Assembly: GCF_026342835.1 (NCBI RefSeq)
Contig: NZ_JAPEMI010000001.1
Span: forward strand, 3,850,501 to 3,914,500
Source of the DNA: Streptomyces sp. NBC_00154
GTDB taxonomy: Bacteria > Actinomycetota > Actinomycetes > Streptomycetales > Streptomycetaceae
Direction of reading: 5' to 3'
DNA: 64,000 bases
The translations under genes and the position numbers were made by a program. The stretch's first letter is position 1. The number at the start of each line of letters is the position of its first letter. Positions 11,141 to 19,365 of the stretch are shown here, one piece after another. The notes under the pieces were generated by a model that saw only the letters and a program-made list of their open reading frames with translations, was not told where the DNA came from and searched no databases.

Positions 11141-11695
11141 TCAGCCCGAAGTCAGCCGTTCCGGCTGGATCCCCCCGACCAGCATTGCCAGCGCCTCGTC
11201 GATGCTCGCGCCCAGGTACCAGTCCCCGGTGTGGTCGATGCTGTACACCCGTCCTTCGGTGTCGATCGCGAGGACGGCTCGTCCGTCGTCTTCCTCGCCG
11301 AGTGGGCTGACCTCGGTCTCCAGTGCCCGCCCCAGGTCGCCGAGCGTGCGGGCCAGGTGGAGTCCGCTGAGTGGGTCGATGCGCACCGAGGCCGGTGCGA
11401 TCTGCCGGCCCGGTGCGGACGCGGTGATGTGCAGGCCGCCGAATTCCGCCCACGCCTCCACGGCCGCCGGGAAGACTGCGTGCTGATGTCCGGCGGGTGA
11501 GGTGTGGGCGCGCAGTGCGTCGGCCCATTCCTCCGCCTGCCGGATGTCCCAGCGGCCCGGCTGCCAGCCCGCGGAGCGCAGGGCGGCATCGACGGCGACG
11601 GGGAAGCGGGTGGCGGCGGCGCGGTCCGCGTGGGCCGCACGGTCGTCCTGTCCGGGAAGGCCGGGAACGGGGTGGTCGTCGGTTCGGTCGTGCAT
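11141..11695 (-). CDS. SUKH-3-like immunity protein
   Basis: The 184-residue protein matches the SUKH-3 pattern as I remember it: an Ala/Trp-rich opening (LRSAGWQPGRWD), a central EFGGLHI strand, and a C-terminal VYSIDHTGDWYLGASIDEALAMLVGG segment. SUKH proteins usually neutralise toxins, often nucleases or deaminases, secreted by competing cells. The gene lies 10 bases downstream of the YwqJ-like deaminase gene on the same strand, the order expected of a toxin-immunity pair. ATG at 11695 has an AGAAGGG upstream. The actual partner is inferred from position only. Confidence 0.75.
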   Translation of the reverse strand: MHDRTDDHPVPGLPGQDDRAAHADRAAATRFPVAVDAALRSAGWQPGRWDIRQAEEWADALRAHTSPAGHQHAVFPAAVEAWAEFGGLHITASAPGRQIAPASVRIDPLSGLHLARTLGDLGRALETEVSPLGEEDDGRAVLAIDTEGRVYSIDHTGDWYLGASIDEALAMLVGGIQPERLTSG

Positions 11696-11705
11696 CGGCG
11701 CGCGA

Positions 11706-12230
11706 TCAGCCCTTCTCGGCGGTGGTCGCCGCGCTGGTGGTGGTGAGGTCGACGGGACGTACGCCGAAATGGGCGAGCATCGCCGTACAGGAGCGGCAGG
11801 GCGGTGCGTAACTGCCGTGCATCGGGTCGCCGTCCTCGCGGATCCGCCGTGCGGTGAGCCGTGAGTGCTTCAGTGCGCGCCGGGCCTCGCTGCTGGTCAG
11901 CGGCTTGCGCTGGGCTCGTTTGGATCGGTCGGCCTCGGCGGCGGTGAGTTGACGGGAGAGCAGTATTGCTTCGGGGCAGCGGCCGGTGAAGCGTTCGCGC
12001 TGGCTGCTGGTGAGGGTGTCGAGGAAGTCCTGTACCAGCGGGTGCAGTACGGGTGGCTGGTCGCCTTTGCCGGCCGTGCAGGTCAGTGTCTCGCCGCGGA
12101 CGGACAGCGCTGCGGCCACGGCCGGCAGGATGCCGTCGCGGCGGTGGAGCAGGCGAGGTTTGCGGCTGGTCTCGGTGCTGCTCCAGCTGAGGCGCGGATC
12201 CCCGGATGTGACTGTTTGTGCTGTGTGCAT
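11706..12230 (-). CDS. YwqJ-like putative deaminase
   Basis: The 174-residue product shows a deaminase-type zinc-site arrangement: a CPE motif (GRCPEAILLS) and, about 65 residues later, PCRSC (CxxC), which would supply the metal-binding Cys residues and catalytic Glu. This matches YwqJ-type toxin deaminases described in polymorphic toxin systems. No signal peptide or secretion domain is visible, so it is a stand-alone domain. The frame can be read from a TTG at 12254, but ATG 12230 follows GGGAGGGAC by about 10 bases. It is co-directional with the SUKH-3 gene and divergent from the SUKH-1 gene. Its substrate is unknown. Confidence 0.7.
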   Translation of the reverse strand: MHTAQTVTSGDPRLSWSSTETSRKPRLLHRRDGILPAVAAALSVRGETLTCTAGKGDQPPVLHPLVQDFLDTLTSSQRERFTGRCPEAILLSRQLTAAEADRSKRAQRKPLTSSEARRALKHSRLTARRIREDGDPMHGSYAPPCRSCTAMLAHFGVRPVDLTTTSAATTAEKG

Positions 12231-12519
12231 GGTGCGGATGTCCCTCCCGTGCAATCCCCCGAGTTGCGGTGACAGCCTGCCAAATGTGCCAGGTGGTGGG
12301 GAAGCTGGGTCGGTGAAACGTGTCTGCGTGTCGCCGAAGGTGGCCTGACCGACGCTCGTCCGTCACTCAGTTGTGACGGTTGGTGATCGAAGCGGAGGGT
12401 GGAGCGGGGGTGAAGTGGAGTGGCGAGACCGCCTGTTGCGCCACCGCATAGGCTGTGCCTGGACCGCCCCCATGGGCAGGTCGGTCCTCATCAGACAGAC
12501 GCAGCAGGGGGCAACCGCC

Positions 12520-13497
12520 ATGACGACAGGTCGGCTCGGGCAGCAAGCCGCGCCACCGAACGCGGCCTACGCCGGGCAGGTCGTGCACTTCCCGGATCCG
12601 GTCCGGGCGTCCCGCCACCCCAGGGGTGTGCGCGTGGACGAGAACGGCTGCCCGGTTTTCACGCCGTACGCACGGGCCGCCGCCGAGATCGCGGAGCCTC
12701 CGCAGGGCTTCGGCGTCGATGAGCTGCGGCTCACCGACTATGTCTCGGCGAACGCGGCGTTGGCGGCGACCGGTCATGAGTTGTGGGACACGATTCCGCC
12801 GGTTGCCACTCCGCACGGCTGGACCTGGCACCACGTGCCGGGCGGCCGTCGGATGGAGCTCGTCCCGGTCGAGGTCAAGGCTCTGCTGCGGCACCACGGT
12901 GGTCTCGCCACCACTCCGGTCGACCAGAACAAGCGGGGAACGCGTCCGCTGCAGGAGACCCGGCCCGCGCATTTCCGGCTCCCGAAGGGGGCGGTGGCGG
13001 TCAGCGAGCAGCAGATCCTGGGTGTCGAGGAGGATCTCGGTTACCGGCTGCCGGGCGCGTACCGCTCGTTCCTGAAGGCGGCGGGCGGTTCGGCCCCGGT
13101 GGGTGCGGCGCTCGACGCGGAGCTGGGTCTCCTGGTCGACCAGCCGTTCTTCACGGTGCGCGAGGAGGCCGCCGTGAACGACCTGGTGTACGTCAACAAG
13201 TGCCTGCGGGACCATCTCACCAAGGACTACCTGGGGGTTGGCTTCGTCCAGGGCGGCATCCTCGCGGTGAAGGTCCGTGGCGACGGTGTCGGCTCGGTCT
13301 GGTTCTGCGCGTACGACGATGCCAGGGACCGGGACGGCTGGAGTGTGCAGGAGCGCGTGGACCGGTTGCTGTTGCCCTGCGGTGCGGACTTCGACGCCTT
13401 CCTGCAGCGGCTGGCGGGCAATCCGCCGGAGCTGGAGACCGTGGCAAACCTGATGGTGGACGGCGGCTTCGCGTACGTCGTCCCGGTGGAGGGGTGA
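12520..13497 (+). CDS. SMI1/KNR4 (SUKH-1) family protein
   Basis: The 325-residue protein has a C-terminal SUKH core: VSEQQILGVEEDLGYRLPGAYRSFLKAAGG matches the family's opening helices, and VGFVQGGILAVKVRGDGVGSVWFCAYDD matches its beta strands. The N-terminal ~170 residues include a possible second half-domain (PHGWTWHHVPGGRRMELVPVEVKALLRHHGG). ATG 12520 has CAGGGGG upstream. Its stop lies 5 bases before the next ATG, so translation is coupled to the large deaminase/SUKH-4 protein. It probably protects against, or assembles with, that protein; this is inference from operon structure. Confidence 0.8.
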   Translation: MTTGRLGQQAAPPNAAYAGQVVHFPDPVRASRHPRGVRVDENGCPVFTPYARAAAEIAEPPQGFGVDELRLTDYVSANAALAATGHELWDTIPPVATPHGWTWHHVPGGRRMELVPVEVKALLRHHGGLATTPVDQNKRGTRPLQETRPAHFRLPKGAVAVSEQQILGVEEDLGYRLPGAYRSFLKAAGGSAPVGAALDAELGLLVDQPFFTVREEAAVNDLVYVNKCLRDHLTKDYLGVGFVQGGILAVKVRGDGVGSVWFCAYDDARDRDGWSVQERVDRLLLPCGADFDAFLQRLAGNPPELETVANLMVDGGFAYVVPVEG

Positions 13498-13502
13498 GCG
13501 CG

Positions 13503-15938
13503 ATGGTGACCTTCGCGCAGGCGCAGGAGCGCGCGGAAGAGTGGGTCAACGGTGATGTGCCCGCGTACCAGCATCGCGAGGTGCGGGTCCGCGAGTTCGA
13601 GCTGGGTTTCGTGGTGTGGGCCGAGGACCGTGCGGAGGGGCCGGTCTCGGACGGCGGCCGTCAGCGGCTGGTGATCGCCCGGGACAGCGGTGAGGCCACG
13701 CTGTGGCCCGCGCTGCCGGTGGGTGAGGTGATCCGGCGGTACGAGGAGGAGTACGGCGCACTCGATGCGGCCCCGGCTGCTCCGGAGCCGCCGCAGCGTA
13801 TCGATCTGAACCAGACGTCGTTCCTGCTGAGCCCCCCGGAGTGGCTCCAGGAAGCGGCGGACAAGCTCGGGATTCCGGATCAGCGGGCGGAGCGGTCCGA
13901 GGACGCGCGCCCGGCTTCTCCCCCCGCTCCTTCTCCCTCTCCTTCTCCTGCTGCTCCCGAGGCCGTGGGCGGACTCGGGCTACCGTTCGGCGGGACGCCG
14001 TGGTCCGGCGCCGGTGCGCAGGCCGCGTACGAGCCCACTGCTCAGGACGGCGTTCCGGCCGCCGCGCCGAATGTGCCGACGGGGGCCGCCCCGTGGGCGG
14101 GGACCGACACCAACGCGGACTCCGACGACGGGGCGGTCGCACTGCCGGCCACCGTGTTCGCGCCGCCGCTCTCGGGTGCCGATGACGACGGCACCCCGCC
14201 GCCGGCGGCGTCGGCGGAGGCGCCGACCGCGCTGATGTCCGGCGGCAGCCGGCTGCCGCGGACAGCGGTCGTTCCGGGGCTGCCCCCGCAGGGGCCGGGC
14301 GCGCCCGGCCCTGGAGCTCAAGTTCCGGGTGTCCCTGGTGTTCCGGGGAGCGGTGACATCGCGGATGCGGCCACCAGTAAGGCCGTGATGCCTCCGCGCG
14401 GTGCGCGCGGGGGCGGTTCGACGACTCCGCCGCCGCCCGGCGCCCCCGGTACGCCGGGGGTCAGGCCGGGTGCGTCGGCGCCGCCGCCCTCGGGCCCGGG
14501 TACGCCCGGCGTTCCGGCGGGCGGTTACCTGCCGACGCAGCTCGTCTCGCAGGTCGGCCCGCCCGGTGCGCCCCAGCCGCCCGGCCCGCCCGCGCCTCCC
14601 GGTGCGACGCCGCCGCCCGGTGGTGGCTTCGACCACGCCGCGACCATACTTGCCGACCCGAGCGGTATGGGTGGCCCGAGCGCGCCCCGGCCGCCGGGGC
14701 CGCCCGGGGCGCCCGGTGTGCCGCAGCCTCCCGGTCCGCCCGCGCCTCCCGGTCCGCCTGGTGCGACACCGCCGCCCGGTGGCGGTGCGCACCATGCCGC
14801 CACGATGCTCGCGGGCCCCGGCCAGGCCGGGCCGACCGCGCCGCAGCCGCCCGGTCCGCCCGGAGCCCCCGGTATGCCGCCGGGTGGCGCCCCCGGTCCG
14901 GTACCGCCGAATCCGCACACTCCGCCGCCCCCGGCGTACGGCTATCCGCAGGCGCCGGCCGGTCAGCCGACCGTCGGCCCCGGCTACCAGGCGGTCCTGC
15001 GCTTCCGCGCGCCCGATGGCAGCGAGCAGCAGCTGATCCGCCGCTCGGCGCCCGGCACCCCGCATCCCGAGTGGCAGATGCTGCATGAGCTGCGGGCCAT
15101 GAACGTGCCGCCGCAGCAGGTCATCGAGCTGCACACCGAGCTGGAGTCGTGCGAGCTGCCCGGTGGCTACTGTGCGCGCATGATCCGGGAGACCTGGCCG
15201 CAGGTACGGATCACCAGCGTCGCCCCGTACGGCACCGATCACGCCAGCCGTCAGCAGGGCATGCAGCATCTGCTCACGCACCAGGGCGAGTTGCACCAGG
15301 TCGCGGACGGTCCGGCGCGTCCGGCTCCGGTACGGGCTCCGCTGCCGCAGATGCCGCCCGCGATGCCGATCCCGCCGGAGGCCATCGCGGAGGAGCTGCT
15401 GCAGTCCTTCGGGCCGCAGGGTGTGCTCCGTTTCGACCAGCGCGCGGTGTCCCGGCAGGGGGTGCCCGAGGTCGTGGCGCGGACGCTGGTGTGGGCGGGG
15501 CTGCCCGCCGATTTCGGGCCGTTCTTCTGGGCGCAGCCGGGTCAGCCGGTGGTGCCGACGCTGGCCGAGCTGGCCGCGCAGCGGCAGGTGCAGCCGGCTG
15601 CTGACGCGGGGGCGTACCTCGTCATGGGGTCCGACTTCGGCCGGGCGATCTGTGTCCAGTACGGCACGGCGAACATCGTGGCCGTGCCGGTCGAGGCCGG
15701 TCCGGGCGGGCAGCCGGTGCCGCCGCAGTTCGTGAACACCGGGCTGCCGGAGTTCACCCGTTCGATGGCACTCCTGGGCCGGATGTGGCGGCTCCGCTTC
15801 GGCCTCAACCCGGAGCAGGCCGGCCGCTGGACAGTCGATTTCCAGGCGCAGCTGGTGGCGCTGGACGCGGCGGCGCTGGCGTCGCCGGAGAGCTGGTGGT
15901 CGGTGCTGCTCGAGCAGATGTGGGACGGGCTGATCTGA
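13503..15938 (+). CDS. Fusion: YrhB/Imm35-like - proline-rich linker - deaminase-like - SUKH-4
   Basis: The 811-residue protein has four parts. Residues ~3-85 resemble the YrhB/Imm35 immunity domain (FAQAQERAEEWVNGD ... VIRRYEEEYG). Residues ~140-490 are a Pro/Gly/Ala-rich linker with repeated PPGPPGAPG-type units. Residues ~494-600 look like a nucleic-acid deaminase core, with HPE at 521-523 and Cys550/Cys557 in SCELPGGYC. Residues ~625-805 resemble SUKH-4 (FGPFFWAQPGQPVVPTL ... WWSVLLEQMWDG). ATG 13503 follows GGAGGGG by 8 bases; a GTG at 13494 is also possible. No signal peptide is seen. Deaminase activity is not certain because Cys spacing is x6, not x2. Confidence 0.75.
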   Translation: MVTFAQAQERAEEWVNGDVPAYQHREVRVREFELGFVVWAEDRAEGPVSDGGRQRLVIARDSGEATLWPALPVGEVIRRYEEEYGALDAAPAAPEPPQRIDLNQTSFLLSPPEWLQEAADKLGIPDQRAERSEDARPASPPAPSPSPSPAAPEAVGGLGLPFGGTPWSGAGAQAAYEPTAQDGVPAAAPNVPTGAAPWAGTDTNADSDDGAVALPATVFAPPLSGADDDGTPPPAASAEAPTALMSGGSRLPRTAVVPGLPPQGPGAPGPGAQVPGVPGVPGSGDIADAATSKAVMPPRGARGGGSTTPPPPGAPGTPGVRPGASAPPPSGPGTPGVPAGGYLPTQLVSQVGPPGAPQPPGPPAPPGATPPPGGGFDHAATILADPSGMGGPSAPRPPGPPGAPGVPQPPGPPAPPGPPGATPPPGGGAHHAATMLAGPGQAGPTAPQPPGPPGAPGMPPGGAPGPVPPNPHTPPPPAYGYPQAPAGQPTVGPGYQAVLRFRAPDGSEQQLIRRSAPGTPHPEWQMLHELRAMNVPPQQVIELHTELESCELPGGYCARMIRETWPQVRITSVAPYGTDHASRQQGMQHLLTHQGELHQVADGPARPAPVRAPLPQMPPAMPIPPEAIAEELLQSFGPQGVLRFDQRAVSRQGVPEVVARTLVWAGLPADFGPFFWAQPGQPVVPTLAELAAQRQVQPAADAGAYLVMGSDFGRAICVQYGTANIVAVPVEAGPGGQPVPPQFVNTGLPEFTRSMALLGRMWRLRFGLNPEQAGRWTVDFQAQLVALDAAALASPESWWSVLLEQMWDGLI

Positions 15939-15960
15939 CCTGATCCGACCGGCCGCGTAC

Positions 15961-15996
15961 GAGGCGCCCGGACCCCCGTCGGGGTCCGGGCGCCTC
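15961..15996 (+). terminator. Terminator of the SUKH operon
   Basis: A perfect 16-bp G+C-rich stem (15961-15976 with 15981-15996) and a 4-base CGTC loop, starting 22 bases after the stop of the fusion gene. Confidence 0.85.
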
Positions 15997-16132
15997 TGTG
16001 TCGGTGAACGACCGTCTTGTGACACCCGTCGCTTCCGTCCGAAAAGTACCGAAACGATTCCGACTTCTCTGCCAATTGCCGCATCCTTGACGTATTGCTT
16101 GGGGGGTCGGAGAGTCGGAGAAAGGCTTCAGG

Positions 16133-17026
16133 ATGAGTGCTGCACCGGTGTCCGCGCACGGCTTTGTCGTGGTGCGTGGGCGTGGCTACCGCCCGGAGCA
16201 GGTGGACGGGACGGTGACCGGCCTGTCGGCGGAGCGGGGCGAGGCCTGGGAGCTGCTGGCCCGGCTGACCGCGCTGGCCGAGGAGCTGGAGGCCGAGTCC
16301 GCCCGGCTTGCCGAGGTCGTTGCCACGCTCGCCCCGCAGACGTACGTCTCGCTCGGCGAGCGGGCGCAGGAGATGCTGGCGCTCGCCGAGGCGGAGGCGG
16401 AGGCCGTGCGCGGTGCCGCGCTGGAGGAGGCGCAGGCGCTGCGGGACGCGGCGGACGCGGCGGCACGCGCGTTCCGCGGCACGGCCCGCGCGGACTCCGA
16501 AGCCATGCGGGCGGCCGCCGGGGCGCACGCCGACGAGACGGTGGTGTCGGCGCAGCGGAGGGCCGACGACATGCTTGCCGCGGCTCTCGAGGACGCCGGA
16601 GAGGTACGCGACGAGGCGCAGGCCGCGGTGGCCGAGACGCGCCGCCGCACGGCGGCCGTGCTGGCGAACCAGGAGCAGGAGCACACCGAGCGGTGGAAGG
16701 CGGCCGAGCGGGAGCTGGCCGATGCCGAAGCGGCGCAGGCCGCGCACCACGATGCGCTGACCGAGCAGGCGGAGAATCGCCTGGCCGAGGCGCGGCGGGC
16801 GCTGGCCGAGGAGGAGGAGGCCGCGCGGCACGGCCAGGAGGACGCGGAGGCGCAGGCCGCGGAGCTGATCGCGGCGGCGCGGGTGCGCGAGGAGCGGGTG
16901 GTCCGGGAGACGGAACGGATCCTGCGGGAGCACGAAGAGGGCCGCGAGGAGGTCCAGGCGCACATGACGCACGTACGGAACTCGCTCGCGGCTCTCACCG
17001 GGCGTGGGGCTACGGCGGAGAGCTGA
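16133..17026 (+). CDS. DivIVA-like coiled-coil protein
   Basis: The 297-residue protein opens with a short DivIVA-like segment (GFVVVRGRGYRPEQVDGTVTGLSAERGEAWELLARL) and then is almost entirely heptad-type coiled coil rich in Ala, Glu and Arg (residues ~45-285). Proteins of this form are often annotated in Streptomyces as cellulose-binding proteins and resemble the FilP/Scy cytoskeletal class, which organise polar growth. There is no membrane segment. ATG 16133 follows GGAGAAAGG. It is monocistronic and convergent with the symporter gene. The cytoskeletal role is inferred from architecture only. Confidence 0.7.
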   Translation: MSAAPVSAHGFVVVRGRGYRPEQVDGTVTGLSAERGEAWELLARLTALAEELEAESARLAEVVATLAPQTYVSLGERAQEMLALAEAEAEAVRGAALEEAQALRDAADAAARAFRGTARADSEAMRAAAGAHADETVVSAQRRADDMLAAALEDAGEVRDEAQAAVAETRRRTAAVLANQEQEHTERWKAAERELADAEAAQAAHHDALTEQAENRLAEARRALAEEEEAARHGQEDAEAQAAELIAAARVREERVVRETERILREHEEGREEVQAHMTHVRNSLAALTGRGATAES

Positions 17027-17052
17027 GCGTCGCGGGACCGGCGCGGCAGGAC

Positions 17053-17104
17053 AGGACCGGGCGCATGCGCGGTCCGTGGCCCTGAGCGGCTGCGGCCCGG
17101 TCCT
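17053..17104. terminator. Possible bidirectional hairpin between convergent genes
   Basis: A 10-bp inverted repeat (17053-17062 with 17095-17104, AGGACCGGGC) with a 32-base G+C-rich loop lies between the coiled-coil gene and the symporter stop, overlapping the latter by two bases. Confidence 0.4.
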
Positions 17105-18731
17105 ACCCCGCCCGGCGCGCCGTTGCCGGGGGTGCGCCCGCCAGGATCCACGGCTCCTCGGCCTCGTACAGCCTGCGTTCCTCGGCAGCCGTGTGCCCGC
17201 CGAGCACCGTTCCCAGCCAGCCCGCCAGGAAACCGACCGGGATCGACACGAGCCCGGTTGTGGTGAACGGGAACCAGTTGAAGTCGCGTCCGGGGAAGAC
17301 CGACCCGGGCGAGCCCGAGACCAGATTGGTGCCGGTGATCAGCACCAGCACGGCAACGGTGCCGCCGATGAGGGTGGACAGCAGCCCCGTGCGGGTGAAG
17401 CGCCGCCAGAACATGCTGTAGACGAGCGCCGGGGCCAGCGCCGACGCCCCGATGCAGAAGGAGAGCGTCACCAGCGCCTGGACGTTCCAGTGCCGGGCCA
17501 GTACGGCGAGCGTGATGGCGACCAGGCCGACACCGACCGCGGCTGCCTGCGCCGTGCCCATCTCGATGCGGTCCGCGACCGGCTCCTTGTCCCGGTCGCG
17601 GATCCCGTGCAGCCCGTGGGCGAACAGGTCGTGGGCGAGAGAGTTCGCACAGGCCAGGATCATTCCGGCGACCGAGGCGAGCAGCGTCAGGAAGATGGCT
17701 GTCGTCATCATGGTGACAACCAGCGCACCGAGCTCGCCGCTGCCCGCGACCGCGCCGCTGACCTGCAGGATCGAACCGTTTCCCTGCGCTCCGGCGGCCA
17801 CGATGAGGTTGTGGCCGACCAGTGCCGCCGCACCGAAGCCGATCACGGTGAGCAGCAGGCAGAGACCCACGACCACCGAGACCGCCCAGGAGAGTGAGCG
17901 GCGGACGGCCTGTGCGCTGCGGGCGCTCGACATGCGCATGGTGATGTGCGGCAGACAGGCGGCGCCGAGGACCACGGTCAGCTGGGAGCTGACCATGTCG
18001 AGCCCGCTGCCGCCGAACTGCAGGCCGGAGTGGAGATACGCCGCCCCGGCGCCGCTGCCCCGCTGGGCGGCTGCGAGCAGGGCACCGGTGGACCAGTCGA
18101 AGCGGTTCATGACCAGTGCGGAGATGGTGAGGCAGGCGGCCACGAGGACGACCGTCTTGACGATCTGGATCAGGGCGGTGCCCTTCATCCCGCCGATCGC
18201 CGCATAGCTGATCATCACGATGCCGAGGACGATGATCGAGCCGGTACGGAATCCTGAGCTGTCGAAGCCGAGGATGAACGCGAGCAGATCGCCACTGCCT
18301 GCCAGCTGCACGACCATCAGCGGAACGAGTGCGGTCAGGGTGACCCCACAGGCGGCGATGCGGACCGCGCGGCCGGGGGCGCGGCGGGTGAGCATGTCGC
18401 CCATGGTGAACCGCCCTGCGTTGCGCAGCGGTTCGGCCAGCAGGAACATCAGCAGGACCAGGGAGAGGGCGGTGCTCAGGGCGAGGACGAGCCCGTCGTA
18501 GCCGGTGAGGGCGATGACTCCGGTGGTGCCGAAAAGGGTTGCGGCGGAGAGGTAGTCGCCGGCGATGGCGAGGCCGTTGCGTACCGGGGAGAGCGAGCGG
18601 TAGCCGGTGTAGAACTCGTCGAGGTCGTCGCGGTCCGGGCCGGTCATCACGCAGAGCAGCAGGGTGACGGTGGCCACGGCGATGAACGCCACCAGGGACA
18701 TCGTCTGGGCGGACTCGTCGAATCCGTTCAT
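17103..18731 (-). CDS. Sodium:solute symporter, acetate/organic-acid type
   Basis: A 542-residue SSS-family permease using a cation gradient to import a small carboxylate. About 13 hydrophobic segments span the protein. The ActP/MctC-like features are DEFYTGYRSLSPVRNGLAIAGDYLSAATLFG near the start and GMILACANSLAHDLFAHG in the middle. ATG 18731 overlaps the stop of the upstream DUF485 gene (ATGA) and follows AGGAGGGACCCG. The DUF485 partner is typical of acetate/pyruvate symporters, supporting that substrate class. The specific acid is unknown. Confidence 0.88.
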   Translation of the reverse strand: MNGFDESAQTMSLVAFIAVATVTLLLCVMTGPDRDDLDEFYTGYRSLSPVRNGLAIAGDYLSAATLFGTTGVIALTGYDGLVLALSTALSLVLLMFLLAEPLRNAGRFTMGDMLTRRAPGRAVRIAACGVTLTALVPLMVVQLAGSGDLLAFILGFDSSGFRTGSIIVLGIVMISYAAIGGMKGTALIQIVKTVVLVAACLTISALVMNRFDWSTGALLAAAQRGSGAGAAYLHSGLQFGGSGLDMVSSQLTVVLGAACLPHITMRMSSARSAQAVRRSLSWAVSVVVGLCLLLTVIGFGAAALVGHNLIVAAGAQGNGSILQVSGAVAGSGELGALVVTMMTTAIFLTLLASVAGMILACANSLAHDLFAHGLHGIRDRDKEPVADRIEMGTAQAAAVGVGLVAITLAVLARHWNVQALVTLSFCIGASALAPALVYSMFWRRFTRTGLLSTLIGGTVAVLVLITGTNLVSGSPGSVFPGRDFNWFPFTTTGLVSIPVGFLAGWLGTVLGGHTAAEERRLYEAEEPWILAGAPPATARRAG

Positions 18732-19225
18732 CGGGTCCCTCCTGTTCTGCGGAGTTCGGCGGCGAGCGGGTCGACCGTGCGCCGGGCGGTTCGCTCGTAG
18801 AGGGCGATCGCGAGCAGGGTCACCGGGAGTTGGCACAGACCGAGTGCGAGGCCGGTGGTGAGGCCGCCGCCGACGGGGTGGGTCATCAGCCCCGGGGCGA
18901 AGCCGGACAGCAGGAGGAAGAGGGTGAAGAAGCCGAGTGCGGTCAGCGTCGCGCCGCGCCGCAGGATGCGGTAGGCGCCGCGCAGACGGCGCAGATCGCT
19001 GTGGTGGCCGGGTGCGGGGACGGGCGTGGTGGGCGGGCTCGGCCAGCGGGGCGGGGGAGCGGGTGTGGAGCTCTGCCAGGGGAGGAGGAACGCGGGGTCG
19101 TGCGGAGGCTCGTACCGGGGCCGGTGCGTCGGCTGCGGCCGTTGGTGACGGGGTTGGTACGGGGGGCGGTGCGGCGATTGGGGAGGCTGGTGCTCAGGGG
19201 AGGGTTGTGCAGGTTCGTACGACAT
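18728..19225 (-). CDS. DUF485 membrane protein, symporter partner
   Basis: The 165-residue protein has a long proline/histidine/arginine-rich cytoplasmic-looking N-terminus (~75 residues) followed by a DUF485-type domain: LRRGATLTALGFFTLFLLLSGFAP and LTTGLALGLCQLPVTLLAIALYE form two membrane helices. Small DUF485 proteins such as YjcH accompany acetate permeases. Translational coupling to the symporter through a 4-base overlap supports a shared function. ATG 19225 has AAGGAG about 10 bases upstream. The proline-rich extension is longer than in the Gram-negative relatives. Confidence 0.82.
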   Translation of the reverse strand: MSYEPAQPSPEHQPPQSPHRPPYQPRHQRPQPTHRPRYEPPHDPAFLLPWQSSTPAPPPRWPSPPTTPVPAPGHHSDLRRLRGAYRILRRGATLTALGFFTLFLLLSGFAPGLMTHPVGGGLTTGLALGLCQLPVTLLAIALYERTARRTVDPLAAELRRTGGTR

Positions 19226-19365
19226 CTGGATGCTGCTCCTTGCACGGCTTCGGGCCCGGGGACGGGCTGCAAGGGAGAAGCGCGGGTGCGCTGCTGGATG
19301 CGCGTACGTTACTCGTGAGTAAAGCGACTGGGGAGGGGTTGGTCCGAACTACCTGCGGTAACTCT

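Noticed and set aside
14280..14960. PPG-like repeats as a possible CRISPR or VNTR array
   Set aside because: The repeats are imperfect and explained by in-frame proline-rich coding; there are no constant spacers.
13980..16025. 681-codon minus-strand frame opposite the proline-rich linker
   Set aside because: The Arg/Thr-rich product is simply the reverse of Pro/Gly codons; no start signal.
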